Assembly: GCA_035315345.1 (NCBI GenBank)
Contig: DATFYA010000152.1
Coordinates: 1-64,000 of the forward strand
Direction of reading: 5' to 3'
DNA from: Candidatus Methylomirabilota bacterium
GTDB lineage: Bacteria; Methylomirabilota; Methylomirabilia; Rokubacteriales; CSP1-6
DNA length: 64,000 nt
Under the pieces are notes generated by a model. That model saw nothing but the letters and a program-made list of their open reading frames with translations. It was not told where the DNA came from and did not search any database. Positions 45,485-56,468 of the stretch are shown in pieces; the first letter of the stretch is position 1; every line of letters starts with the position of its first letter. The translations under genes and the position numbers were made by a program.

Positions 45485-46987
45485 CTAGCCGGTCACACGA
45501 TGCACGTAGCCGTAGCGGGCGTTGCTGCGCTCGCCTCCCAGCGCGACGTATTCGGCCTTGATGGCCGCGATCTTGTCGCTCGTGAGGGCGCCCTGGGCCG
45601 CCTTCATGTCGAGGCGATAGAGGCGGGCGGTGTTGCGGGAGAAGATCTGCGTCTTCACCGGGCCGTCGGCGGCCCCCAGGGCGGCGAAGCCGTGCTTCTT
45701 CTGCATGTCGGCGGGAATCTCCAGCCGACGGAGCGCCTCGATCTGCCACTGCGGTGAGCCGTACCAGAGCGAATCGGTGCCCCAGATGACGTGGTCGGCG
45801 CCGAGACCGCGGATCATGGTGCCCATGAACGCGGCCGCGAACCGCGGATTGGCCACCGCGGAATTCGCGAAGGCGGTGCCGATCTCGCCGTACACGTTGC
45901 GGACGCCGTACTTGGACGGGATCTCGGCCAGATCGGTGGCCCACTGGATTCGGCCGGTCTTGTCGAACTCGGCGAGCGCGTCGTCGGGCGTCTCCAGGAA
46001 GGGCCGGAGCGCCGAGTGGTAGATCACGAAGTTGAGCTTCGGCCAGTCCTTGGCCGCCTTCCCCACGTCCCACACCGTGTTGTACTCCCAGACGCCGGGC
46101 CACGACTTCTCGTAGTCGGCGGGGAGCAGCCCCTTGTGGATGCAGATCGTGTTGATGCCGGACTTGCTCATCTTCTCGTAGAACGGGTACATCAGCTTGT
46201 CGTCGTCGAGCCGCCAGTAGGACTGCTGCTTGGAGGGGAACAGCGGGTCGCCGATGGTGTAACCCTTCCAGGAATCGGGCTTGATGGTGGCGATGCAGCG
46301 GTCGACCTCGTCCATCCAGCCCGCCCGCTTGGGCGTGATCACCGAGTGCGCGAGCAGACGTCGCGAGCCGCTGATCTTGTTGATCGAGGCGCGCGCCATC
46401 GCCATCTGGTCGTTGCTGAGGAAGTCCCAGGCGGGGTCGTCGAAGGGCGCGCCGGACAGGAGTGCCACCTTGGTGTCGCTGTCGACGAAGATCTCCTTGA
46501 CGTAGTTCTCGAACTTGTAGCGGGCCAGCGTGTTCTCGCCCCACAGCGTGGGATTCCAGTTCTGCTTGGCGTACTTGGCGAGGTCGAGCAGGCCGGCCTG
46601 GTTGAAGTCGTCGCGCACGAAGTGGGTCTGGGCGTCGATGATGAACTGCTTGGCGAGCCCGCCCGCCCGCTGGTTGGCCACTCCCGGGGTCTGGGCCTCG
46701 GCGCGGCTGACGTCGAAGAGCGGCCCGAACACCTCGTTCATGGCGAGGAACGCGGCGGCCATCCCGGCGCTCGAGGCGAGGAACTGGCGCCGGTCCATGC
46801 CGTGCCGCGGTCCCAGGCTCTCGGCCAGCTCCTTGATGCGCGCCTCCACGCGCTGCTGCTCCCGCGTCTGAGGCACCGGGTTGAACTCTCCGTTCGACAC
46901 GATCTGGGTTGGGACGGGGGAGGGGAACGATGCGACCTCGGCGGGCGCCGTTCGCGACAGCTCCTCGTCGCTGAGGTAGTGGGCCAT
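45485..46987 (-). CDS. Amidohydrolase-2-family metal-dependent hydrolase with internal Tat signal
   Basis: A 500-residue protein with a TIM-barrel amidohydrolase domain. It contains FIIDAQTHFVRDDF (QTH in place of the usual HxH), INTICIHKGL, FVIYHSALRP, and IWGTDSLWYGSPQWQIEAL, where the Asp is the likely catalytic residue. A twin-arginine motif (MDRRQFLASSAGMAAAFLA, Arg66-Arg67) occurs only after a 60-residue hydrophilic leader. The start at 46987 is supported by AAGGAGGT five bases before the ATG, so the leader seems genuine. An in-frame ATG at Met64 offers an alternative start. The substrate is unknown. Confidence 0.8.
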   Translation of the reverse strand: MAHYLSDEELSRTAPAEVASFPSPVPTQIVSNGEFNPVPQTREQQRVEARIKELAESLGPRHGMDRRQFLASSAGMAAAFLAMNEVFGPLFDVSRAEAQTPGVANQRAGGLAKQFIIDAQTHFVRDDFNQAGLLDLAKYAKQNWNPTLWGENTLARYKFENYVKEIFVDSDTKVALLSGAPFDDPAWDFLSNDQMAMARASINKISGSRRLLAHSVITPKRAGWMDEVDRCIATIKPDSWKGYTIGDPLFPSKQQSYWRLDDDKLMYPFYEKMSKSGINTICIHKGLLPADYEKSWPGVWEYNTVWDVGKAAKDWPKLNFVIYHSALRPFLETPDDALAEFDKTGRIQWATDLAEIPSKYGVRNVYGEIGTAFANSAVANPRFAAAFMGTMIRGLGADHVIWGTDSLWYGSPQWQIEALRRLEIPADMQKKHGFAALGAADGPVKTQIFSRNTARLYRLDMKAAQGALTSDKIAAIKAEYVALGGERSNARYGYVHRVTG

Positions 46988-47052
46988 GGTGGACCTCCTT
47001 CGGGTGAAGGGGTTGGGATCGAGCAGCCCCGGGTCTCCGAGCGCTGGCCAGG

Positions 47053-47080
47053 AGACTAGGCTCATTCCTCGCCGTGTCAA
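47053..47080 (-). promoter_or_regulatory. Candidate promoter of the Tat amidohydrolase gene
   Basis: On the minus strand a consensus TTGACA (47080-47075) is followed after 16 bp by TAGTCT (47058-47053), 65 bp before the start codon. The -35 is perfect and the -10 is weak. Confidence 0.5.
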
Positions 47081-47286
47081 GTCGCTGCGCGTCGCCGGTT
47101 CGAGCGCGCGGGAGGTGCCGCGGCGCGCACGATCTGCGCGCGGCGCGCCCGGAAGTTTTTGTGCGACGGAAGGCGGACGTCCGTCGTGTTCCAGCGACAA
47201 CGTACGGCACTCGACCGGGCGGCCTCAATCGCGCCTAACTGCGCCGACACGCATAAGGTGGCGTACTGGAACGAGCCCTGGCGCGC

Positions 47287-47301
47287 TGGAACGGGCCTTG
47301 C
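47287..47301 (+). promoter_or_regulatory. Sigma-54-type promoter (-24/-12) of the response regulator
   Basis: TGGAACG, four bases, then TTGC followed by T matches the RpoN consensus TGGCACG-N4-TTGC at all but one conserved position. Transcription would start near 47313, and the ATG is at 47326. A degenerate copy of the element lies 20 bp upstream. Confidence 0.5.
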
Positions 47302-47325
47302 TCCGTCTCGCGGGTAGGAACCGTC

Positions 47326-47700
47326 ATGATGACCAAGCGAGTGCTCGTGGTGGACGATCAAACGCCGGTGCGGGAGCTGGTGGCCGCGGTGCTGGCCGCG
47401 GACGGCCACGCGGTGGAGACCGCGCGCGACGGCGCCGATGCGCTACGAATCCTGGACGGCCAGCCGGGCTACGACCTGATCGTGAGCGACCTGAAGATGC
47501 CGGGGCTCGACGGGCCGAGCCTCTATCTCGAGCTCACCCGCCGCTGGCCCGATACGCGACCGCACCTGCTGTTCATCTCCGGCTTCGTGGAGTCACCCGA
47601 GTACGCGGGCTTCCTCCAGGGCACGCGGGTGCAGGTCCTGCTCAAGCCCTTCGACGTGGACGAGCTCTCGCGCGCAGTCGCCGCCATCCTCGCCGGCTAG
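47326..47700 (+). CDS. Single-domain response regulator (CheY-like receiver)
   Basis: The 124-residue protein is a receiver domain only. The acidic pair is in VLVVDDQTPV (Asp10, Asp11), the phosphorylation site is Asp55 in IVSDLKMPGLDG, the switch position is Ser85 (FISG) and the conserved lysine is Lys107 (LLKPFD). With no output domain it must act by protein contact. No kinase gene is adjacent; the nearest is the hybrid kinase at 13.7 kb. A second ATG one codon later is also possible. Confidence 0.9.
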   Translation: MMTKRVLVVDDQTPVRELVAAVLAADGHAVETARDGADALRILDGQPGYDLIVSDLKMPGLDGPSLYLELTRRWPDTRPHLLFISGFVESPEYAGFLQGTRVQVLLKPFDVDELSRAVAAILAG

Positions 47701-47702
47701 AA

Positions 47703-47792
47703 CGGGGTCAGGTCTTGCATTACGACATTTTCGTGGCGCGCGCCGACGTCGGCCGTAGCGACAAAAATGTCGTAATGCAAGACCTGACCCCG
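47703..47792. repeat. 90-bp palindromic element with 29-bp perfect arms
   Basis: Arms at 47703-47731 and 47764-47792 are perfect reverse complements; the left arm begins CGGGGTCAGGTCTTGCATTA. The 32-base centre contains its own 12-bp palindrome GCCGACGTCGGC (47742-47753). The element fills the gap between two convergent genes almost exactly, 2 bp from each stop codon, and is AT-richer than its surroundings. It can work as a bidirectional terminator and looks like a mobile palindromic unit. Confidence 0.85.
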
Positions 47793-47794
47793 GA

Positions 47795-50392
<2,598 letters not shown>

Positions 50393-50393
50393 C

Positions 50394-51464
50394 TCAGTTG
50401 GTCTCCGCTCTGAGCCTCTTCATCTCCTCGAAGAGCTCTCGTTCTCTCGGGCTGAGCCCGGTCGGTATCACGATCTGCACCTTCACGTACTCGTCGCCGG
50501 CACCGTCGCCTTTCAAATGCGGCATGCCGCGGCCGGGCAGCCGGAACGTCCTGCCGCTCGATGTCTCCGGCGGGATCTTCATCGACACCGGGCCCTTGAG
50601 CGTCGGTACCGAGACCTCGCCGCCGAGGGCCGCCACCGTCATCGGCAGCGCCAGGTCGGTGTGCAGGTCGTCGCCCTTGCGCTCGAAGCGCGGGTGCGGC
50701 GCCACCGTGACCCGCAGGTAGAGGTCGCCGCGGTCCGTGCGGTTGCCGGAGCCGCCGCCCGGTCCCTCCGCGGCCACGCGCACCCGCGAGCCGGTGTCCA
50801 CCCCGGCCGGGATCTTGACCTCCAGGTTGCGCGTGGCCTTGGTCCAGCCGCCGCCGCGGCAGCGCGGGCACGGGCGGCGGTTGACATTGCCCGAGCCGCC
50901 GCATTGCGGGCACGGCTCGTTCAGCTCGATCGAGATCGCCTTCCGCGTGCCCTGAAACGCCTCCTCGAGCGTGAGCTGGATGCCCGCCTCCACGTCGCTG
51001 CCCTTGCCGGCCGGGCCGAAGCCTCCGCCGAAGCCGCCGCCCAGATCGCCGAGATCCGAGAACTCGAACTCGGCCGAGGGCCCCGCGCCCGGCTGCGCGC
51101 GACGGAAGCCGCCCAGGTCGCCGAAGATCGTGCGGAAGAAGTCCGAGAACCCGGCCGCGTCCCCTTGAGTGAACCGCCCACCAGATCCGCCGAAGGGGCG
51201 CCCCTCGAAGGGCGAGCGGCCTCCGCCTCCGGTCTCCGCTTGCGCGTACCGCTCCCAGTCCGGTCCGAGCGTGTCGTATCGCTTGCGCTTCTCCGGGTCG
51301 GAGAGGACCGTGTAGGCCTCGCTGATCTCCTTGAAGCGCTCGGCGTTGCCTCGGTTGACGTCGGGGTGGTGCTTGCGGGCCAGCCGGCGATACGCCGTCT
51401 TGATGGCCTTGTCGTCGGCCGTCCGGTCGACCCCCAGCGCTTTGTAGTAGTCCTTGTATTCCAT
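50394..51464 (-). CDS. dnaJ: DnaJ-family co-chaperone with a two-repeat (half) zinc finger
   Basis: The 356-residue Hsp40 has a J domain at residues 4-66 with HPD at 33-35. A Gly/Phe-rich region runs to about 155, and two C-terminal beta-barrel domains are present. Where classic DnaJ has four CxxCxGxG repeats it has only two, Cys185/Cys188 (CPQCGGSG) and Cys199/Cys202 (CPRCRGGG). It is therefore intermediate between DnaJ and the zinc-free CbpA type. It probably serves DnaK and the ClpB encoded directly downstream. Confidence 0.92.
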   Translation of the reverse strand: MEYKDYYKALGVDRTADDKAIKTAYRRLARKHHPDVNRGNAERFKEISEAYTVLSDPEKRKRYDTLGPDWERYAQAETGGGGRSPFEGRPFGGSGGRFTQGDAAGFSDFFRTIFGDLGGFRRAQPGAGPSAEFEFSDLGDLGGGFGGGFGPAGKGSDVEAGIQLTLEEAFQGTRKAISIELNEPCPQCGGSGNVNRRPCPRCRGGGWTKATRNLEVKIPAGVDTGSRVRVAAEGPGGGSGNRTDRGDLYLRVTVAPHPRFERKGDDLHTDLALPMTVAALGGEVSVPTLKGPVSMKIPPETSSGRTFRLPGRGMPHLKGDGAGDEYVKVQIVIPTGLSPRERELFEEMKRLRAETN

Positions 51465-51607
51465 TCGTCGCGACGCCTATTTAGACGGCACGGCGGCGCT
51501 CGGCCCGTGGCCCGCGCCGCCTCGTCCGCTCCGGGTGAAGTGTAGCAGACGGATCGGCGCTTGGCCGGGGCGGGGGTCACTTTTACGCAGTACCCGGCGG
51601 GTCTACA

Positions 51608-53740
51608 ATGGCCGGGCCCGTGACCAGGACCTGCACCCTCGCGATCGACGTCGGCGGGACCTTCACCGACATCACGTTCACCGATGCGGCCACCGGCGCG
51701 CTCTGGGTCGCGAAGACGCCGTCCACGCCCGGCGACCTGTCGACCGGGTTCATCACCGCGGTGAGGAAGGTGCTGGCGCTGGCCGGCCGCGGCCCCGGCG
51801 ACGTGTTGCGCGTGTTTCACGGCACCACCACCGCGACCAACGCCATCCTCGAAGGCAAGACGCCGCCGACCGCGCTCGTGACCACCGCCGGCTTCAAGTA
51901 CGTGCTGGAGATCGGACGGCACGACATCCCGCGCCACGGCAACCTGTACGGCTGGTCCAAGCCGACCCGGCCCGTCACGCCGGAGCGCGTGTTCGAGATC
52001 TCGGAGCGGCTCGACGCCGACGGCTCGGTGCTCACCCCGCTGGACGAGCCGGCGGCGCGGGCGCTCGCGCGTCAGATCGGCCCGCTCGGTGTTCCCGCGG
52101 TGGCGGTGGTCTTCCTGCACGCCTACGCCAATCCGGCGCACGAGCAGCGCATGCAGGCGATCCTGGCCGAGGAGTGTCCGGACGTGCTGGTGTCGCTGTC
52201 CTCCGAGGTGCTGCCGCAGTTCCGCGAGTTCGAGCGCACGATGGCCACCGCGCTGAACGCAGCGGTGATGCCGCCGGTCAGCCGCTACGTGAGCGTGCTC
52301 CGCGAGGCCCTGGACGGAGAAGGCGTGGGCGCGCCGCTCTTGATCATGAAGTCGGACGGCGGGGTGACGAGCGCCGCGACGTGCGTGCGCCAGCCGGTGC
52401 AGACCGTGCTCTCGGGTCCCGCCGCGGGGGTGGTCGGCGCGGTGTCGGTCGGACACTCTGCCGGCCACGCCGACATCATCTCGATCGACGTGGGTGGCAC
52501 GAGCGCCGACATCTGCCTGGTGCGCGCGGGCCGACCGGAAGTCACGAAGGACGGGATGATCGGCCCGTTCCCGCTCAAGCTGCCGATGGTCGACATCCAC
52601 ACCATCGGGGCCGGCGGCGGCTCCATCGCCACGGTGACCGGCGCGGGACGGCTCACGGTGGGGCCGCGCAGCGCGGGCGCCGAGCCGGGGCCGGTCTGCT
52701 ACGGCCGTGGAGGCCACGAGCCGACCGTCACCGACGCGCACCTCATCCTCGGCCGCATCCCGCCCGCTCTGCTGGGCGGCGAGCTGCCGCTCGACGTGGC
52801 CGCGGCGCGCGCGGCGATGGCCGACCGCATCGGCCGGCCCCTCGGCCTGGGCGTCGAGGAGGCGGCGGCCGGCGTGATCGAGATCATCGACAACGCGATG
52901 GCGCGCGCCATCCGCACGGTCTCCGTCGGGCGCGGGCACGACCCGCGCCGCTTCGCGCTGGTGGCCTTCGGCGGCGCGGGCCCGCTGCACGCCTGCCGCC
53001 TCGCCGAGCTGCTCGAGATCCCGACGGTGGTGGTCCCGCCCCGGCCCGGCGTGCTGTCGACGTGGGGCCTGCTCGACACCGACATCCGCGCTACCTTCGT
53101 GAGGACCGCGGGCGTGGCCCATCGGCGGCTCGCCGACGCGGGCCCCCCGGTCTCCGAGCTCGAAGCGGCCTGGGCCGGCCTGGAGCGGCAGGCGCAGGCC
53201 TGGCTCGCCGGCGAGCAGGTGCCGCCCGAGCGCCGGCGCTTCGAGCGCGCGGCCGACCTGCGCTACGAGCACCAGAGCTTCGAGCTGACGTGCCCGCTCG
53301 GCGAGGGGTCGATCACCGCGGTCGCGCTGCAGGGACTGGTCGGCACCTTTCACGCCGAGCATCGGCGGCTCTACAGCTACGATCTGCCGTCGGCGCCGGT
53401 GGAGCTGGTGAACCTGCGGCTCACCGCGGTCGGAGCCCTCCCGCGTCGCGCCCCTCACGTGCCGGCGGCCGGGGTGGGGCGCCTCGCGGAAGCCCGCGTC
53501 GGGAGCCGCCCGGTGTATTTCCGGGGTGCCGGCTTCCTCGACACGCCCTCCTACGCGCGCGACCGGCTCGGCCCGGGCATGACTCTCACCGGGCCGGCGA
53601 TCGTCGAGCAGAGCGACGCCACTCCGCTGATCGCCCCGGGGTTCCACGCGCGCGTCGACGCCGCCCACAATCTCGTGGTGGGACGCGAGACGGCGGTGCG
53701 CGGGGTGGGGGAGCGCGGGGCGGCGGCGCAGACGGCATAG
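51608..53740 (+). CDS. hyuA: Hydantoinase/oxoprolinase A subunit (HyuA family)
   Basis: A 710-residue actin/ASKHA-fold ATPase subunit of a hydantoinase, N-methylhydantoinase or acetone-carboxylase-like enzyme. Nucleotide-site motifs are LAIDVGGTFTDITFTD, FHGTTTATNAILEG, ISIDVGGTSADICLV and VAFGGAGPLHA. No ribosome site precedes ATG 51608. A TACAAT hexamer (51604-51609) overlaps it, so GTG 51620 is a possible true start. It is separated from its hyuB partner by a small lipoprotein gene. Confidence 0.9.
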   Translation: MAGPVTRTCTLAIDVGGTFTDITFTDAATGALWVAKTPSTPGDLSTGFITAVRKVLALAGRGPGDVLRVFHGTTTATNAILEGKTPPTALVTTAGFKYVLEIGRHDIPRHGNLYGWSKPTRPVTPERVFEISERLDADGSVLTPLDEPAARALARQIGPLGVPAVAVVFLHAYANPAHEQRMQAILAEECPDVLVSLSSEVLPQFREFERTMATALNAAVMPPVSRYVSVLREALDGEGVGAPLLIMKSDGGVTSAATCVRQPVQTVLSGPAAGVVGAVSVGHSAGHADIISIDVGGTSADICLVRAGRPEVTKDGMIGPFPLKLPMVDIHTIGAGGGSIATVTGAGRLTVGPRSAGAEPGPVCYGRGGHEPTVTDAHLILGRIPPALLGGELPLDVAAARAAMADRIGRPLGLGVEEAAAGVIEIIDNAMARAIRTVSVGRGHDPRRFALVAFGGAGPLHACRLAELLEIPTVVVPPRPGVLSTWGLLDTDIRATFVRTAGVAHRRLADAGPPVSELEAAWAGLERQAQAWLAGEQVPPERRRFERAADLRYEHQSFELTCPLGEGSITAVALQGLVGTFHAEHRRLYSYDLPSAPVELVNLRLTAVGALPRRAPHVPAAGVGRLAEARVGSRPVYFRGAGFLDTPSYARDRLGPGMTLTGPAIVEQSDATPLIAPGFHARVDAAHNLVVGRETAVRGVGERGAAAQTA

Positions 53741-53751
53741 GAGCGGCCATC

Positions 53752-54273
53752 GTGGCCGCGGCGCGCCTCGGGCTCGTGACGCTCGCGCTCGTCCTGACCG
53801 GCTGCGCCTCGATGCGCACATCCGAGCAGACACGCTGGCAGGCCCTGGCCGACGAGGCGACCACTCGCCTGGGCGCTCCGCCGGCCCACGTCACGCTGGT
53901 CAGCGGCAGCCTCGGCCGCTATCACTGCGAGACGCGGGTCCTGCAGCTGGGCGCCGACGGCGACACCCGGTGGCTGCTCGCACACGAGCTGGGTCACCAT
54001 CTGAGCCGCTCCTGCGGCGGGACGCTCGACTCCGAGATGACCGCGAACGCGTGGGCCGTCCGCGTGCTGCAGGCCTGGGGCGACACCGAGGCGGTGGCGG
54101 TGCGGACCACCGTCCGGCACCTGGTCTATCTCAAGCGCCTGCGCGGGGATCGTCAGGCCATCGGCCACAACTACTGCGCGGAGGCTGCGGACATCCTGCG
54201 TCGCTATCCGGAGCGTGGCGATCCGCGCAATCCCGGCGACGAGACGTGCAGCGCCGAGCTGGCCGGCCGATGA
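53752..54273 (+). CDS. Zincin-like (HExxH) lipoprotein
   Basis: A 173-residue protein from GTG 53752, with AGGAG nine bases upstream. The N-terminus is a lipoprotein signal (RLGLVTLALVLTGCASM, lipobox LTGC). The mature part contains LLAHELGHHLS, an HExxH zinc site, and then DSEMTANAWAVRVLQ, whose Glu could be the third ligand as in gluzincin-like peptidases. Four cysteines of the mature part (including CETRVLQ, SRSCGG, NYCAEA, ETCSAEL) could form disulphides. It looks like a small periplasmic metallopeptidase; the target is unknown. Confidence 0.7.
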   Translation: MAAARLGLVTLALVLTGCASMRTSEQTRWQALADEATTRLGAPPAHVTLVSGSLGRYHCETRVLQLGADGDTRWLLAHELGHHLSRSCGGTLDSEMTANAWAVRVLQAWGDTEAVAVRTTVRHLVYLKRLRGDRQAIGHNYCAEAADILRRYPERGDPRNPGDETCSAELAGR

Positions 54274-54371
54274 GCGCGTCGCGCCGGGCGGGTCCGCGAC
54301 GGCCTGGGTCGCGTTGACAATGTGGCGGCCTCGGGCGCACCCTGATGGCCCGATGCGCGAGGAGCGTTCGC

Positions 54372-56195
54372 ATGGCTGAGCCCGCTCGACTCGAGACGAC
54401 GGTCGATCCGATCACGCTCGAGATCATCCGGGGGAGCCTGGGCTCGGCCATCCGCGACATGGAGCTCCTGATGGAGCGGTGCGCGATGTCGCCGTTCATC
54501 AAGGAGAAGAAGGACTACTTCGTCGGCATCTTCGACACCCGGGGGCGCATCGTGGCCTGCCACATCTCGGGCAGCGGGCCCGGCATGCTGCAGGCCATCA
54601 TGAAGACGTATCCGCTCGAGACCATGCGGCCGGGCGACGTGTACTGGTTCAACGACCCGTATGTCTCCGACGGGGCGGTGCAGCATCACCAGGACATGGT
54701 GTTCGCGGTGCCGATCTTCCACGAGGGCCGGCTGGTGGGCTTCGCCACCACCTTCGGGCATTACCAGGACATCGGCGGGCTGCGCGCCGGCTCCATCTCG
54801 CCGCACGCCACCGAGATCTACCACGAGGGCGTGCTGGTGCCCCCCGTGCGGATCGTCCGCGAGGGCCACCTGAACGAAGAGGCCTACCGGATCTTCCTGC
54901 GCAACTCGCGCCTGCCCGATCTGGTCGAGGGCGACACGCGCGCGATGATGGCCTCCTGCCGGCTGGCCGAGACGCGGCTCGGCGAGCTGTGCGGCCGCTA
55001 CGGGGTCGACACCGTGCTGGCCGCTTTCGAGGCATGCATCGCCCAGACCGCGGAGCGGGCGCGCGAGCTGTTCCTCGAGCTGGTCCCATCGGGGCGGTGG
55101 CGCTTCCACGACTTCCTCGATAGCGACGGCGGCCGCGAGGAGCGGCCCTATCGCATCGACCTCACCCTGGAGCGCCGGGGCGACCACGTGAGCCTGGACG
55201 GCTCGAATTCCGATGACCAGGCGCGCGGCCCGATCAACTTCACCACCAATCCCGGGCTGCTGCGCATCGCCTTCGGTCGCTATCTGCAGTCGCTCGATGC
55301 CGATCTGGAGGTCAACGAGGGCCTGCTCCACAACCTGGACGAGTGGATCGCCCGCGAGGGGAGCCTCCTCAAGCCGCGCTTCCCGGCGCCCCTCGGCATG
55401 CGCGCCAATACCCGCTTCCGGGTGATGTCCTGCATCTTCGGCACCCTCGCCCAGGCCAACGGCGGCCGCGTTCCCGCGGGCTCGCCGGTCTACGTGCTCT
55501 ACTACTTCCGCGCGTGGGACCCGGTGCGGCAACGCCCGATCCTCTGCATCGAGGGGCTGGGCGTGGGGCTCGGAGCGCGGCCGTTCGCCGATGGCGTGGA
55601 CGTCATCTACTACATCGCCCAGGAGAACTACCCGGTCGAGTACGTGGAGCGCGACTTCCCGCTGCGGGTGGAGCGCTACGCGGTGCGACCGGACTCGGGG
55701 GGCCCCGGGCTCTACCGCGGCGGCACCGGCGTGGTGCGCGACGTGCGGGTGCTCGCCGAGCGCGCGGAGCTGGCCACTCGCATGGAGAACACGCTGGTCG
55801 CGCCATACGGGGTTGCGGGCGGGAGCGCGGGACGCACCGGCCGCATCGTGCTGAACCCGCACACGCCGCAGGAGCGCGTGCTGCCCGCCCTGGGCGACGG
55901 CATCGTGCTCGAGCGCGGCGACCTCCTGCGCCTCGAGACGTGCGGCGGGGGCGGCTGGGGCGACCCGCTGGCCCGCGAGCCGGAGCGGGTGCGCCAGGAC
56001 GTGGCGCGCGGCTTCATCACCGCGCGCGGGGCGCTCGCCGACTACGGAGTCGCGCTGGACGACGCGACGCTCGAGATCGACAAGACCGCCACCCAGGAGG
56101 AGCGGGCCCGCCGCGCCCGCGACCTGCCGCTCATCGATCGCGGTCCCGGCTTTGCGGAGGCCGAGGCGCGCTGGCGCGCGTTCCGGGCCTCCTGA
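54372..56195 (+). CDS. hyuB: Hydantoinase/oxoprolinase B subunit (HyuB family)
   Basis: The 607-residue B subunit matches the HyuB family throughout. Segments include DPITLEIIRGSLGSAIRDMELLMERCAMSPFIKEKKD, HQDMVFAVPIFHEG, FGHYQDIGG, SPHATEIYHEGVLVPPV, RPDSGGPGLYRGGTG and the C-terminal ETCGGGGWGDPLAREPE. ATG 54372 is chosen because GAGGAG lies seven bases before it; an ATG 27 bases upstream is less well placed. Together with hyuA it forms an ATP-dependent ring-opening or carboxylating enzyme, substrate unknown. Confidence 0.92.
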   Translation: MAEPARLETTVDPITLEIIRGSLGSAIRDMELLMERCAMSPFIKEKKDYFVGIFDTRGRIVACHISGSGPGMLQAIMKTYPLETMRPGDVYWFNDPYVSDGAVQHHQDMVFAVPIFHEGRLVGFATTFGHYQDIGGLRAGSISPHATEIYHEGVLVPPVRIVREGHLNEEAYRIFLRNSRLPDLVEGDTRAMMASCRLAETRLGELCGRYGVDTVLAAFEACIAQTAERARELFLELVPSGRWRFHDFLDSDGGREERPYRIDLTLERRGDHVSLDGSNSDDQARGPINFTTNPGLLRIAFGRYLQSLDADLEVNEGLLHNLDEWIAREGSLLKPRFPAPLGMRANTRFRVMSCIFGTLAQANGGRVPAGSPVYVLYYFRAWDPVRQRPILCIEGLGVGLGARPFADGVDVIYYIAQENYPVEYVERDFPLRVERYAVRPDSGGPGLYRGGTGVVRDVRVLAERAELATRMENTLVAPYGVAGGSAGRTGRIVLNPHTPQERVLPALGDGIVLERGDLLRLETCGGGGWGDPLAREPERVRQDVARGFITARGALADYGVALDDATLEIDKTATQEERARRARDLPLIDRGPGFAEAEARWRAFRAS

Positions 56196-56210
56196 CGGAA
56201 GGAGCACGTC

Positions 56211-56452
56211 ATGGGCATGAAGCCTCCGGCTCCCGCCGAGCTGGCCCGCGTGGGTCGTCAACTGGGATGCGGCCGAACACCGCGCCCTTCGACGTGACCG
56301 GCCATCCCGCCATGACCGTTGCCGTGCGGGCTCTCAGCGACGGCCTGCCCGCCGGGCTGATGCCGATCGGCAAGGCGTTCGACGAGTCCACCATCCACCG
56401 CGCCGCGCACGCGTTCGAGCAGTCCCACGACTGGATGAAGGTCACCGCGTGA
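56211..56452 (+). pseudogene. Internally deleted remnant of an amidase-signature gene
   Basis: A good ribosome site (GGAAGGAG) and ATG at 56211 start a peptide (MGMKPPAPAELARVGRQLG) like an amidase N-terminus. After about 60 bases similarity jumps to a different frame. From about 56272 that frame encodes an amidase C-terminus, NTAPFDVTGHPAMTVAV, then DGLPAGLMPIGKAFDEST and RAAHAFEQ, ending at TGA 56452. The entire catalytic core with the Ser-cis-Ser-Lys triad is missing. This is best explained by a deletion of roughly 1 kb or more in a once-complete amidase gene between hyuB and the formamidase. Confidence 0.75.
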
Positions 56453-56468
56453 CGGGAGAGCCGCGAGC

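Larger units (their letters stand above)
46988..47325 (+). other. Divergent intergenic region between amidohydrolase and response regulator
   Basis: These 338 bp contain no convincing gene. The minus-strand ribosome site and promoter of the amidohydrolase lie at its left side. A sigma-54-like element and a 20-bp imperfect tandem repeat (47261-47280 and 47281-47300) lie at its right side. The middle, 47081-47260, shows no feature I can name beyond an AGTTTTTGT patch. Confidence 0.7.

Noticed and set aside
41491-45561. A 1356-codon plus-strand open frame
   Set aside because: It is antisense to the GAF protein and the MFS transporter, both of which have recognisable domains and ribosome sites; the frame shows only shadow composition.
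54314-54319. Consensus TTGACA upstream of hyuB
   Set aside because: No -10-like hexamer occurs 16-18 bp downstream.
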